From Verrucomicrobiaceae bacterium (GTDB taxonomy: Bacteria > Verrucomicrobiota > Verrucomicrobiia > Verrucomicrobiales > Verrucomicrobiaceae): a stretch of DNA of 64,000 nucleotides. The notes below the pieces were generated by a model. That model was given only the letters and a program-made list of their open reading frames with translations. It was not told the origin of the DNA and ran no database searches. The DNA lies in contig JAIXZA010000059.1 of NCBI GenBank assembly GCA_027489965.1, forward strand, positions 1 through 64,000, read 5' to 3'. The first letter of the stretch is position 1. Each line of letters starts with the position of its first letter. Shown here one piece after another: positions 27,143 to 37,710 of this stretch. Both the position numbers and the translations under genes were made by a program.

Positions 27143-27539
27143 ATTTCAACGACATGGTTGCCCGTCGTTCCTCAATCCGGCGAGGGTGATTGAAGCCGAG
27201 CAACCTAGCCGTGGCGAGGCCTACTAAGGTGAGTCCGTCAATACGTGGGCCATCAAAGCGGAAATGTTCGGACCAAACGTCTGTTCGGGGATTGAAAAAG
27301 GCAACAAGCAGGCCGTTTTCTAGAGTGGCGATTTCACTGCCTTTCTTTGCATTACAAGTAGTGCAGGCCTGAGCGAGATTGTCAGCCGTTGTCTCCCCTC
27401 CATGTTTCTCGCTGATGATGTGATCGATCTGAAAGCCGAAGAAGGTATCCTCTTCGTGGATGAGGCAGTACTCGCAGCGTCGCTGCGCGCGGGTCACCAC
27501 CAATCGGCGCAACTCTGTGCTGATGTAGGACTCACTCAC
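27141..27539 (-). CDS. HNH endonuclease
   Basis: A 132-residue HNH nuclease. The zinc-finger and active-site motifs are CEYCLIHEED, FQIDHIISEKHGG, NLAQACTTCNAKKGS, as in the HNH/ENDO VII superfamily found in genomic context rather than in introns. The C-terminal part (RIDGLTLVGLATARLLGFN) is the extension seen in a Cyanobacteria/Verrucomicrobia subgroup. It overlaps the upstream small gene by 8 bp, forming a two-gene unit. Its biological target is unknown. Confidence 0.85.
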   Translation of the reverse strand: MSESYISTELRRLVVTRAQRRCEYCLIHEEDTFFGFQIDHIISEKHGGETTADNLAQACTTCNAKKGSEIATLENGLLVAFFNPRTDVWSEHFRFDGPRIDGLTLVGLATARLLGFNHPRRIEERRATMSLK

Positions 27540-27768
27540 TTCGCTGGAGTGTTCTGGCTTTGGCTTTCGTCATGCGCATCAAATGCTCAAGCTCGAGGTA
27601 GTCCTCCAGCTCACTGGCTTCATCGGGAGAAAGGTTGTCAGCCTTTTTTTTCTGGATCAATCCGTCCACTCGGGCTTTGGCCTCAGGCGATGGGACAAAA
27701 GCCAAGATGCTCTGACTGGTGGTGCCAGAGGCAATGAAGGTAATGATTTCTTCGTGAGCTCTTGTCAT
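27532..27768 (-). CDS. Small conserved protein paired with HNH endonuclease
   Basis: A 78-residue protein (start at 27768; an in-frame ATG exists at 27780). The sequence MTRAHEEIITFIASGTTSQS, then SPEAKARVDGLIQKKK and the acidic helix LSPDEASELEDYLELEHLM, is a recurring small partner of HNH genes. It resembles an addiction-type or nuclease-accessory protein in size and gene arrangement, but no function is established. It overlaps the HNH start by 8 bp, so the two are probably translationally coupled. Confidence 0.7.
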   Translation of the reverse strand: MTRAHEEIITFIASGTTSQSILAFVPSPEAKARVDGLIQKKKADNLSPDEASELEDYLELEHLMRMTKAKARTLQRSE

Positions 27769-27882
27769 ACACCTAATCAAACACGTCCCAAGAGTCCTTG
27801 CAAGCTAGCTTGAATAATCCAAGCTCAGTGACACGCACCTTGCATTCGCGGCAGAATTCTGATTTGATTCATTAATCCCCCT

Positions 27883-28539
27883 ATGCGCACTGCCTTTTTA
27901 CTGCTTCTCCTTGGTTTACTGCCTGCCTGCGAAACCTTCAAAGGTGACCCCAAGGTTCTGATCACGGTCTTTTCCCAAGGCAATGAGATGGACTCGCCCA
28001 AGAGCATTTTCAGGCGGCCCATCGAAGGCGAAAACATGGTCTTCAAAGTCATCCCTGAATTCACCACACAGAGCGTCGTCGCCTATCACCCATTTGCGGC
28101 CAAGGACGGCACCAACGGCGTGGCGGTGAAACTTGATTTCAAAGGTGCCAATGCGCTGGAACTCGTGACCCGCATGAGACAGGGAGAAGTTTTAATGACG
28201 ATGGTGAATGGCACGGTCGTGGATTACGTGCGTATCAACCGAGTGATCTCAGATGGCATCTTCACCATTTGGCGTGGACTACCGGACGAACTGATCGCCG
28301 CCATGGAGAAAAAGTACCCGCACATCAACGAATCCAAATCCTCGGCCGAAAGCATCGACATGATTCCGAGCACCAAGGCTGAAATGAAGGATAACTATCG
28401 CGAAGCCAAGAAAGCTAGAGCGCAGAAACTTAAAGACGAAGCCGAGGCAGCCAAGCGCGCTGCACGCGGCGAGTTCGAACCCGAGACTCCTAAAGGGGAA
28501 GCTGTGCCATTGAGTGAGGCTTTGAAATCGGTGCAATAA
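27883..28539 (+). CDS. Putative lipoprotein
   Basis: A 218-residue protein with a lipoprotein signal peptide: MRTAFLLLLLGLLPAC, with lipobox LLPAC and the acylated Cys at residue 16. The body has a beta-rich domain (about 20-140) followed by a long charged helix rich in Lys, Ala and Glu (about 160-205). The segment VNGTVVDYVRINRVISDGIF is loosely reminiscent of the SecD periplasmic head, but the match is too slight to assign. It stands alone, convergent with the DUF1501 gene. Confidence 0.7.
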   Translation: MRTAFLLLLLGLLPACETFKGDPKVLITVFSQGNEMDSPKSIFRRPIEGENMVFKVIPEFTTQSVVAYHPFAAKDGTNGVAVKLDFKGANALELVTRMRQGEVLMTMVNGTVVDYVRINRVISDGIFTIWRGLPDELIAAMEKKYPHINESKSSAESIDMIPSTKAEMKDNYREAKKARAQKLKDEAEAAKRAARGEFEPETPKGEAVPLSEALKSVQ

Positions 28540-28554
28540 GAAGATCGTGGCCCC

Positions 28555-29766
28555 TTACATGAGGCCCACCGACTTGAGCGTGATGTCTGGGAAAAGTTTG
28601 GCGGATTCCGCCGGGCTCAATCCCAGGCTACCGCGCAGCACTTCCGCAAAGACGTGGCGATAATCCGTCTCTAAATGCAGGCCACCAGGGCCAGGCGTAT
28701 TCACGTTCCCATCATCATCCGCCTGGATAGGCCAGGAGCCGAGCACTTGCCCACCCTTCACGCGATCACCCAGCGCCATCAGAGCAAAGCCGCGTCCATG
28801 ATCCGTGCCGAGGCTGGCATTTTCATACACTCGCCGACCAAATTCGGTGGCGATCATGATCGTGTAATTTGCACGGTGAGATTTCAGATCCGCTTCCAGC
28901 GCGGCCAATCCCTCAGCCAAGGTCCTGATCTTCTCGGCCTGTTGACCTGTGGCATTGCCCTGAAAAAAGTGGGTATCCCAACCGCCCAGATCAATGCAGG
29001 CCACTTGCAATCCAAGACGCGCTTTGATCATCCGTGCGATTTCGCGCAAGCCAGTGCCAAAGCTGTCTTTGGGATACAGCGCTGCATTTTCCACCTGATA
29101 GGACGTTCCCTGAAGCGTGCCCACCTTTTGAAACAGATCCAGCGTCTCCAGCCCTCGTTCACCGAGCAGCGTCACATCCGCACCATACAAGGCTCGCAGC
29201 GCTTTCACCACACCGGCTGAGTCAGCGCCTCGAGCGGTTTGAATCGCCATGTCATCCAGCCGCTCCAGCACACTCACCGCAGGGGCACCGCGTAAGGATT
29301 CCGGCAGCGCAGTGCCAATCGCCACGGCAGAAAGAGGCGACTGCTTATCCGCCCCGCGCAGCCTGAGGAAGCGCCCCAGCCAACCACCGCCAGCAGGCGT
29401 GCCGCTCATCGAGTCACCATGCTCCATTTGATCCTGGCATTCAAAGTGGGAGCCGCTGGTGTTATCCACGCCCACCGATTGTACCGCACCAAAGCGACCT
29501 TCTTTAAAAGCAGCCTCCAGGGGCTTCAGCGCCGGATGCAGCGCATAGCGGTCATTGAGCTTGATCGCATCGCTCGCCTTGACAGCCAAAGAAGGACGCA
29601 GCCGATAGTATTGATCATCCGCATACGGAACCATCAAATTCAGCGTATCCGCCCCGCCGCGCAGGAAGACATGAATCAGTGTGTGCTCCTCCCGCTGAGT
29701 AGCCGCAAGGGCTGGCGACGCAGCAAGGGCTAGCTTAGATAGGAGAGAGCGACGTGAGAGTTTCAT
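28555..29766 (-). CDS. DUF1501 domain-containing secreted protein
   Basis: A 403-residue DUF1501 protein with a Tat-type signal (KLSRRSLLSKLALAASPALA). Family motifs are HVFLRGGADTLNLMVPY, a middle CIDLGGWDTHFFQGN and IMIATEFGRRVYENASLGTDH. The segment NTPGPGGLHLETDYRHVFAEV is typical of the DUF1800-linked subtype. It overlaps the upstream PLDc_N-like gene by 4 bp and is the last gene of a DUF1800 operon. DUF1800/DUF1501 pairs are common in many phyla, and the substrate is unknown. Confidence 0.9.
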   Translation of the reverse strand: MKLSRRSLLSKLALAASPALAATQREEHTLIHVFLRGGADTLNLMVPYADDQYYRLRPSLAVKASDAIKLNDRYALHPALKPLEAAFKEGRFGAVQSVGVDNTSGSHFECQDQMEHGDSMSGTPAGGGWLGRFLRLRGADKQSPLSAVAIGTALPESLRGAPAVSVLERLDDMAIQTARGADSAGVVKALRALYGADVTLLGERGLETLDLFQKVGTLQGTSYQVENAALYPKDSFGTGLREIARMIKARLGLQVACIDLGGWDTHFFQGNATGQQAEKIRTLAEGLAALEADLKSHRANYTIMIATEFGRRVYENASLGTDHGRGFALMALGDRVKGGQVLGSWPIQADDDGNVNTPGPGGLHLETDYRHVFAEVLRGSLGLSPAESAKLFPDITLKSVGLM

Positions 29767-30023
29767 TGGGGTCTATTTGGTGGCCGAAATTTCATGATTG
29801 GTTGTCTCACGTGTTTTGGCACCATCCGCCAGTAAGTAATCAATCCGATCAATGGGGCCATAGTGATCACCAGGAACCAGAGAATCTTATCATTAACATC
29901 GAAAGCTGGTGCACGGAGAATCTCAAACAAAGCCCGCCAATACAAATAAATGTAAATTAGCCATAAGGCACCGAACACTAAGCCAGAGGTTGTAGAGGAG
30001 AATGAAAAATTAAAAGGAATCAT
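29763..30023 (-). CDS. Small membrane protein, PLDc_N-like
   Basis: An 86-residue protein with two transmembrane helices: TSGLVFGALWLIYIYLYWRAL and LWFLVITMAPLIGLITYWRM. The second helix with its central Pro-Leu-Ile-Gly matches the small PLDc_N membrane domain found alone or at the start of cardiolipin synthases. It sits between DUF1800 and DUF1501, with a 4-bp ATGA overlap with DUF1501 and 36 bp from DUF1800. This is an unusual insertion into a common gene pair. Confidence 0.7.
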   Translation of the reverse strand: MIPFNFSFSSTTSGLVFGALWLIYIYLYWRALFEILRAPAFDVNDKILWFLVITMAPLIGLITYWRMVPKHVRQPIMKFRPPNRPQ

Positions 30024-30059
30024 GACACGTCAGCTAATACTGGATTTGCATGTTTAAGG

Positions 30060-31541
30060 TCAACACCTTTGAAAAGCTGGGCTGGCAAGAATCAGCCCGA
30101 CGGTTTGTGGATCATCTGTAGCTGTGGTGGCTTTGAGTTCAGCTTCGGTCGGCTTGCGACCGATCAAGTGGGCGAACCAAGCCGACGTATTCTTGTCTGC
30201 ATCCAGACTCTTCCTCAGGGGCCAAAGGTTCACACTCACCCCTGGCTGATTGCCACTGGCTAGAGCCAGCCCGAAATTCCAGCGCCACATCAGCGTTCCC
30301 ATCCAGGGCAGTTCATCATCTGAGTAGCCATCGGGCGTGGGGTATTGGAACAAGCCATGCCCCATACGCTGCAAGGGCTCTAGCACAGACTTCTCCGCCT
30401 GAGTATCGGCTGCCAGCGCCCGAATCGCCGAGACCATGAATTTAAAGGGTCGCTTCAAAAGCTGGCCCTGACTGGCTTGAAACTCCGGTGAGCTCAAAAG
30501 CAGACGCAGCAGGCATTTGATGTCGCCACGCGTGCGGGTGAACTCAGCCGCGACACGTTTGACCAGACCCTCTGGCGGCATGGCACTGACGAATCGGCGA
30601 CATAACTTCAAGGCAATAAAAGAAGCCGTACTCGGATGGCTACAAACGATCTCCACCAGTCGATCCAGATCCCCTGCTCCACCACCCGCCGCGATGGCTT
30701 GACCCAGCACTTTCTTCTCGCCATCATCATGCCAGTCCGGTTTGAAAAAAGACTCACTCTGATTCATGGCCAGGAAGCGATTCCGATCAAAGGTCCAGCC
30801 ACTGAGACAGCGCGCCGCCTGGCGGACATCCTCCTGACTGTAGCCGCCGTGCACCCCCATGGTATGCAGCTCCATCAGCTCACGCGCATAGTTTTCGTTA
30901 GGCTGATCATCCGTCTTTTTGCGCACCTTGTTCGACTTTCCATCCAAATACACCAGCATCGCAGGAGAGGTCGCCGAGGCTCGAATCAGCTCATAAAAAT
31001 TTCCCAACGCATGAGCGCGAATCACTTCCCGATCATCACTGGGTTTCAGATAAATGCAGTCGCCCTTTTCCAGATCAATATTCAGGTGATCGGTCCAGAA
31101 CTCCACCATCACCTCAAACAACTGTCGGCGACTGTAAATGGCCCGCAGCAGCGAGTGACGGGTGATCTCATCCCGTAGGACTGGCTTCCGAAATTCATAG
31201 GCATCTCCTGCACTGAAATAGAGCGACTCAAAACGCTCAGCCCGCAGGTCACAGGCGGTATCGGCCATGGATTCAGGATACAGTTGTTCCTCGATCCACG
31301 CAGCCTGCCCCATTGCTTTCAACCGTTCCAGATCCCCCGGCCAGGGACCAAAAGCAGCCCGGGAAAGCAGATGAAAGTCAGGGTCTATTTCCTGTCCCTC
31401 AGCCGGGTGCAATTCAGTCGGCACCGTCTCCCCCAGAAACTCGCGATTCACCGCCGTTGTGATCCGTTCACAGGACGCCAGCGCCGCCAGTCCACTGCCG
31501 AGAGCAGACGTTTTCAGCAGAGATCGACGCGTCGTTTGCAT
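30060..31541 (-). CDS. DUF1800 domain-containing secreted protein
   Basis: A 493-residue DUF1800 protein. The start at 31541 gives a Tat-type signal with a possible lipobox (QTTRRSLLKTSALGSGLAAL then ASC); the frame is open further to 31616. Family motifs are HLLSRAAFGPWPGDLERL, MVEFWTDHLNID, DGKSNKVRKKTDDQPNENYA, RELMELHTMGVHGGYSQEDV and FDRNRF. It begins 5 bp after the stop of the upstream membrane protein and is followed by the small membrane protein and DUF1501. DUF1800 and DUF1501 likely form an exported functional pair. Confidence 0.9.
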   Translation of the reverse strand: MQTTRRSLLKTSALGSGLAALASCERITTAVNREFLGETVPTELHPAEGQEIDPDFHLLSRAAFGPWPGDLERLKAMGQAAWIEEQLYPESMADTACDLRAERFESLYFSAGDAYEFRKPVLRDEITRHSLLRAIYSRRQLFEVMVEFWTDHLNIDLEKGDCIYLKPSDDREVIRAHALGNFYELIRASATSPAMLVYLDGKSNKVRKKTDDQPNENYARELMELHTMGVHGGYSQEDVRQAARCLSGWTFDRNRFLAMNQSESFFKPDWHDDGEKKVLGQAIAAGGGAGDLDRLVEIVCSHPSTASFIALKLCRRFVSAMPPEGLVKRVAAEFTRTRGDIKCLLRLLLSSPEFQASQGQLLKRPFKFMVSAIRALAADTQAEKSVLEPLQRMGHGLFQYPTPDGYSDDELPWMGTLMWRWNFGLALASGNQPGVSVNLWPLRKSLDADKNTSAWFAHLIGRKPTEAELKATTATDDPQTVGLILASPAFQRC

Positions 31542-31545
31542 CCTC

Positions 31546-32085
31546 TTAGGCAGCTGGCAGTTCAGGTGGCCGAGCCGTTGCCGCAGCTGGCTTGAGAAAC
31601 CAGGAGCGCAGCACAATTCCCCAGCCCAGAACCGCCATCAACGGCAGCAGCACCGCCCAACCAACCACTGGCAGCAGAGCGCAGAGAACCAGTGTCAGTC
31701 CACCATGCTTCATCTGCCGCCAAGGCTCCGCCTGAGGCCACAAGCGCTCGCCGATCAGGCCAGCAATGCCACCTGCACCCAGAAATCCCCAAGCTATCAA
31801 CACCCCGCCAACCAGCACCGCCAGTGCGCCCATCTTCGGCACTTTAGAAAGCACCGCGATCAGGATCGTGCCTGCCACCAGCGGCGGCAAACCAAACAAG
31901 AAGCATCGAAACAACCCCCGACCAGCCACCTCACGATGTTTCGCCGCCGTCTCAGGCCACAGACCCGATGAGAGCAACCAAAGCGCCGGCAGCGCCACCA
32001 CAAAGGCCACTGCCACGAGCAGCCAAACAAGAACCGTAGAAAAGAGCATAGTGAGAAATGAAGGGGAGTGAATGATTTCCGACAT
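31546..32085 (-). CDS. Integral membrane protein of unknown function
   Basis: A protein of about 179 residues with four hydrophobic segments (TVLVWLLVAVAFVVALPALW; CFLFGLPPLVAGTILIAVLS; LAVLVGGVLIAWGFLG; LVLCALLPVVGWAVLLPLM). The frame opens at 32163; starts at 32085 and 32049 are both reasonable. It is the first gene of the DUF1800/DUF1501 operon and is divergent from the PSCyt1 gene at 32196. I recognise no family. A Gly/Ala-rich polytopic layout fits a small channel or accessory protein, but this is only a description. Confidence 0.7.
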   Translation of the reverse strand: MSEIIHSPSFLTMLFSTVLVWLLVAVAFVVALPALWLLSSGLWPETAAKHREVAGRGLFRCFLFGLPPLVAGTILIAVLSKVPKMGALAVLVGGVLIAWGFLGAGGIAGLIGERLWPQAEPWRQMKHGGLTLVLCALLPVVGWAVLLPLMAVLGWGIVLRSWFLKPAAATARPPELPAA

Positions 32086-32195
32086 CACCCTAAACGCAGG
32101 ATTCCAGCGCTGGTAACAAAGTTTCTTCGCAACTGTAGATGACTGAACATCACCAACCTGCAAGACGCTCCTGCTGAGGGTCGTTATCCGCGTTC

Positions 32196-35100
32196 ATGTT
32201 TCGGCTACTGTTTACCTTTCCAATCCTTTTGACCTGCCTGACGGCGCAGGCATCGGTGGATTTTCACACGCAGATCTTGCCTGTGCTTAAGCGGGCCTGC
32301 TTTGAATGCCATGGATCGGAGACGCAAAAATCCGGCCTGCGACTGGATCAAAAGGCGGGGGCCCTGCTCGGTGGGGAACATGGGGCTGTGCTGGTTCCTG
32401 GCAAAGCCGATGCCAGTGAGCTGCTGCGCCGAATCTCCCTACCACGCACGGACAAAGACGCGATGCCCCGCCGAGGCCAGCCTCTGACGACCGAGGAGAT
32501 CGGGCTGGTGCGGGACTGGATCATGGAAGGAGCACTCTGGCCTGAATCGGCAGCAGCGGCGGCAGCGACAGCGCTGCATTGGTCCTACCAGAAGCCCGTT
32601 AAAGCTGCGATCCCAGAGGTGAAGCTGCAGAAGTGGCCACGCAATGAGGTTGATTCCTTTGTCCTAGCTCGACTGGAGAAAGAAAAACTGCTGCCCGCGA
32701 AACAAGCTGACACGGCGACTCTCGTGCGGCGGCTTTACTTGGCCATCATCGGGCTGCCTCCACCCGTTGAAGAAGTCGTTCGGCTGGAAAAACTGGGCTA
32801 CCCACTGCCGCAAAAGGAGATCGAGTCTCTCGTAGATCGACTTTTAAAATCGGATGAATTCGGTGTGCGCTGGGCGCGCCCTTGGCTGGACTTAGCCAGG
32901 TATGCCGATTCCCATGGCTTTCAGCGCGATGATCTCCGAGAGATTTGGGGCTTTCGGGATTGGGTGGTGACGGCACTCAATGCAGACATGCCCTTTGATC
33001 AGTTCACCATTGACCAAGTGGCAGGCGATCTCCTGCCGCAACCGCGTCCTGAGCAGATCGTGGCCACGGGCTTTCACCGCTGCACGCCGACCAACGTGGA
33101 AGCGGGCACTGAGCCTGAAGAAAGCCGCATCAATCAAGTGCTGGACCGTGTGAATACGACGGGGGCCGTCTGGCTGGGATCGACGCTGGAGTGCGCTCAG
33201 TGTCACAACCACAAGTATGATCCCTTTAGCCAAGAAGATTATTATCGTCTCATGGCCTACTACAATAACACGGAAAAAGAAGCCGAACGCGCCAATCCCA
33301 AAGTGCCTGGGAGCATCGCTTTTAATGGCATCCCCTTTCAAATGGGTGACGCCGCCTCCAATGTCGCCCGTCAGTCGCTGATGGATCAAAAGAAGGATCT
33401 GGAACAGCGCAGTGCAGATCTCAAGAAAGACGGTGATGAACAGTTCAAAATCTGGCTGAAGCAAATCTCCACCCCCAAGCAGGCGGAGCCCGTGAAAGAA
33501 CATCTGCTGAAGGTGGTGGAGTTTGTCTCTGAAGGGGGAGCCAGCCACCGTGAACTGGAAGATGGCTCTATCCTGCTTTCAGGCGAGTCACCCGATAAGG
33601 ACACCTATCAAGTGGTCCTCAAAAGCAGCCCGCTCCAAGGCATCAGCGGCATCAGACTAGAAGCACTGACAGACCCCTCACTTCCAGGTCAAGGTCCCGG
33701 CCGAACAGGCCGCAAGAACCCCAACTTTGTCCTGAATACCTTTCAGGCCGTCACACGTCTGGCCGACGCCAATGATGACGCCGAAAAGCCCCTGTCCTTC
33801 ATCCGCGCCACGGCTGACTTTCATCAAAAGAACTTCGATCCCTCCGGTGCCATCGACAGCGATGACCAAACCGCATGGGCCATCAATCCGCAATTTGGCC
33901 AACCCCACTGGGCGATCTTTGAACTGGATTCAGCGCTGAATCTGTCGGCAGAAACCGAGGTCGTGATCACACTGAGGCAACAGTACGGTGGTGGTCGCAC
34001 GATGGGCCGCATCAGGCTCAGTGCCATCACCGGTGATTTGGCCACTAAGACTTTACCAGAAGCCATCGGCAAGATCATGGCCAAAAAACCCACTGAACGC
34101 AGCCGTGATGAGCGTGTGGCTCTGCGTGCACACTTTGATGCCGAGATGCCAGCACTCGCGATTCTGAAACAGCAAATGACTGCCCTGACCAAAAAGATCG
34201 CCGCCATCAAAGCACCAACCACAGAAGTCATGCAGGAGCTGCCTCAAGCCCGACAGAGTGCAATCTTCAAACGTGGTGTCTATACCGATCCCGGCCAGCC
34301 TGTCAGCGCAGGCACACCTACCATTTTACCTCAAAAAGACGGCATTCAAAATAGGCTTGGCTTGGCTCAATGGCTGATCTCCAAAGACAATCCGCTCACC
34401 GCTCGAGTGACCGTGAACCGCTGGTGGTCGGAGTTATTCGGCCATGGACTCGTCACCACACTGGAAGATTTCGGCATCAAAGGTGAGCCGCCGACTCACC
34501 CTGAGTTGCTGGACTGGCTGGCCGTTCATTTCATGGAGAAAGGCTGGTCCATGAAGCAGATGATCCGACTCATGACCACCACTGCCACGTTTTGTCAGGA
34601 TGCGACGATCAGCCCTGCCATGCTGGAGCGCGATGACGCCAATCTTCTCTATGCCCGTGGTCCACGCTTTCGGTTAGATGCTGAGGGCGTCCGCGACAAC
34701 GCTCTGGCCATCTCAGGCCTGCTCAGCCACCAGAAAGGTGGACCGCCGATCTATCCACCCCAGCCAGATGGCCTCTGGCGCAAGGTCGGTGGGCAGCAGT
34801 ATGATTACGCTACAAGCAGTGGCGAGAAAAAATACCGGCGCGGTCTTTACATCGTGCTCAAGCGTGGTGCCCCTTATCCCAGTCTGGTCAATTTTGACGC
34901 CTCCGCCCGCATGGCCTGTGTGGTGAAGCGTTCACGCTCCAACACCCCATTGCAAGCACTGACACTGCTCAATGACCCTGTTTATGTCGAAGCCGCAAAA
35001 GCCTTTGCTGCTCGGATTCAACGGGAGCAGGCAGGTGCTCCTCTAGACACACAATTGATCCATGCCCACCGACTCGCTCTAGCACGCGCGCCGAGCGATG

Positions 35101-35225
35101 CCGAACTGTCGATCCTGCGTGAACTGATGGCCACTGCCAAGAGTCAAGGGCACGACCTCACTAAAGCCTGGTTTAGCATCGCCACGGCCCTGCTCAATCT
35201 AGACGAGTGCGTCACCAAAGGTTGA
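32196..35225 (+). CDS. PSCyt1-DUF1549-DUF1553 secreted protein
   Basis: A 1009-residue exported protein with signal peptide MFRLLFTFPILLTCLTAQA. The PSCyt1 domain (about 25-125) has the haem motif CFECH. DUF1549 (about 150-360) includes WARPWLDLARYADSHGFQRD and the second CXXCH, CAQCHNHKYDPF. A central beta region with a discoidin-like segment lies at about 480-640 (ATADFHQKNFDPSGAIDSDD). DUF1553 (about 720-985) includes NRWWSELFGHGLVTTLEDFG. It forms a pair with the DUF1501 gene 25 bp downstream. Such large members in Planctomycetes often accompany sulfatases and polysaccharide genes. Confidence 0.92.
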   Translation: MFRLLFTFPILLTCLTAQASVDFHTQILPVLKRACFECHGSETQKSGLRLDQKAGALLGGEHGAVLVPGKADASELLRRISLPRTDKDAMPRRGQPLTTEEIGLVRDWIMEGALWPESAAAAAATALHWSYQKPVKAAIPEVKLQKWPRNEVDSFVLARLEKEKLLPAKQADTATLVRRLYLAIIGLPPPVEEVVRLEKLGYPLPQKEIESLVDRLLKSDEFGVRWARPWLDLARYADSHGFQRDDLREIWGFRDWVVTALNADMPFDQFTIDQVAGDLLPQPRPEQIVATGFHRCTPTNVEAGTEPEESRINQVLDRVNTTGAVWLGSTLECAQCHNHKYDPFSQEDYYRLMAYYNNTEKEAERANPKVPGSIAFNGIPFQMGDAASNVARQSLMDQKKDLEQRSADLKKDGDEQFKIWLKQISTPKQAEPVKEHLLKVVEFVSEGGASHRELEDGSILLSGESPDKDTYQVVLKSSPLQGISGIRLEALTDPSLPGQGPGRTGRKNPNFVLNTFQAVTRLADANDDAEKPLSFIRATADFHQKNFDPSGAIDSDDQTAWAINPQFGQPHWAIFELDSALNLSAETEVVITLRQQYGGGRTMGRIRLSAITGDLATKTLPEAIGKIMAKKPTERSRDERVALRAHFDAEMPALAILKQQMTALTKKIAAIKAPTTEVMQELPQARQSAIFKRGVYTDPGQPVSAGTPTILPQKDGIQNRLGLAQWLISKDNPLTARVTVNRWWSELFGHGLVTTLEDFGIKGEPPTHPELLDWLAVHFMEKGWSMKQMIRLMTTTATFCQDATISPAMLERDDANLLYARGPRFRLDAEGVRDNALAISGLLSHQKGGPPIYPPQPDGLWRKVGGQQYDYATSSGEKKYRRGLYIVLKRGAPYPSLVNFDASARMACVVKRSRSNTPLQALTLLNDPVYVEAAKAFAARIQREQAGAPLDTQLIHAHRLALARAPSDAELSILRELMATAKSQGHDLTKAWFSIATALLNLDECVTKG

Positions 35226-35250
35226 ACTCTCCACTCATCACTTCGCCCGC

Positions 35251-36690
<1,440 letters not shown>

Positions 36691-36801
36691 GTCAAAGATT
36701 CGTTGGCTTTTAGGCCGGTTCTCAAAATGAATGTCTGAACTTGATCGGGATTTTAGGATCACTCTTCATTCTAGTCGCTCGTGATGCGTGCCATAAAAGT
36801 C

Positions 36802-36825
36802 ATGTGGCACCCGAGTCTGCCACAT
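36802..36825 (-). terminator. Terminator hairpin of iclR-type gene
   Basis: A perfect 8-bp stem, ATGTGGCA/TGCCACAT, with an 8-nt loop lies directly next to the IclR stop codon on the minus strand. There it is followed by GACTTTTATGG. Outer GCGTG/CACGC bases extend the pairing. It may also serve the convergent DUF1501 gene. Confidence 0.65.
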
Positions 36826-37623
36826 TCACGCATGGTACCCGAGCCGCTGCGAAAGTTGATCGGCGAGTTGTTTCACCCTGAGGCCTAGTTTATCCAAAGC
36901 AACCGGCGTAACGCGATCCGACGGACCGCTGATCCAAATGGATGCGACGGGTTGGCCGCGATGATCAAAAATAGGCGCGGCAACGCAGGCGAAGGTTTCA
37001 CTCTCTTCGCTACGGTCGAGGGCGTAGCCTTGCGCATGAACTTTCTTGAGTTCGGCGAGGAAGGCCGTAGCGCTGGTGATGGTGTGGCGCGTGTGTTTAG
37101 TGAACTTCATCTGCTGCACGAAGGCCTTCTGTGCGTCGGGGCTCCAGTAGGCGAGCATGGCCTTCGCGGGTGCGGCGGTGTGCAGAGTGAAGGCATGGCC
37201 GATCTCGACGACGACCTTCACCGGATGCGATGATGGCACTTGATCGAGCACCACGCCGTGATTCCCGGCCAATGTGCCTAGCAGCGCCGTCTCGCCCGTG
37301 GCATCGCGCAAAGCGGTGAGGAAAGGCGCGGCGGCTTGGATGAGTCGCTCACCACCCACGGCGGCATGGCCGAGGCTGAGGAGCTTACGGCTGGCGCGGT
37401 AAGCCTTCGTGCTTTCATCGCGCTCGGCGTAGCCACGAAGTGTGAGTGTGGTGGCGATACGGAAGACGGAGTTCTTTGGCATTTTCAGAGCCTCGGTCAT
37501 CGTGGTGAGTGTCATGCCTTCAGGGTGCTTTGAAAGCAGCTCCAGCAGATCCAGCGTGCGGTCGAGGATCGGCACCTTGTAGCGGCTGAGAGGATTCGTA
37601 GCGGTTTTTCGGGTTTTGGGCAT
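36826..37623 (-). CDS. IclR family transcriptional regulator
   Basis: A 265-residue IclR-type repressor or activator. The start at 37623 puts the winged helix-turn-helix at the N-terminus (VPILDRTLDLLELLSKHPEG, EALKMPKNSVFRIATTL, YRASRKLLSLGH). The C-terminal effector domain contains HPVKVVVEIGHAFTLHTAAP and DRSEESETFACVAAPIFDH. The frame runs on upstream to 38469, but that part is antisense to the SDR gene and is not IclR. The regulator is divergent from the SDR/beta-helix genes and probably controls them through dyads in the shared 87-bp gap. Confidence 0.9.
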   Translation of the reverse strand: MPKTRKTATNPLSRYKVPILDRTLDLLELLSKHPEGMTLTTMTEALKMPKNSVFRIATTLTLRGYAERDESTKAYRASRKLLSLGHAAVGGERLIQAAAPFLTALRDATGETALLGTLAGNHGVVLDQVPSSHPVKVVVEIGHAFTLHTAAPAKAMLAYWSPDAQKAFVQQMKFTKHTRHTITSATAFLAELKKVHAQGYALDRSEESETFACVAAPIFDHRGQPVASIWISGPSDRVTPVALDKLGLRVKQLADQLSQRLGYHA

Positions 37624-37624
37624 C

Positions 37625-37681
37625 TGTTTGATATACAAAACAAGATTTGCCATTGCAAACACGTATTCAATGGCCTTGAAT
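37625..37681. promoter_or_regulatory. Three phased dyads between iclR-type gene and SDR gene
   Basis: The inverted repeats are TTTG-ATATA-CAAA (37627-37639, within a wider TGTTTG...CAAAACA), TTTGC-CATT-GCAAA (37646-37659) and ATTCAA-TGGCC-TTGAAT (37665-37681). Their centres are spaced about 20 bp, two helical turns. They are candidate operators for the IclR protein on both divergent promoters. Binding is an inference. Confidence 0.5.
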
Positions 37682-37710
37682 AATGTTTTCCATTTCAACA
37701 CACTGACCAA

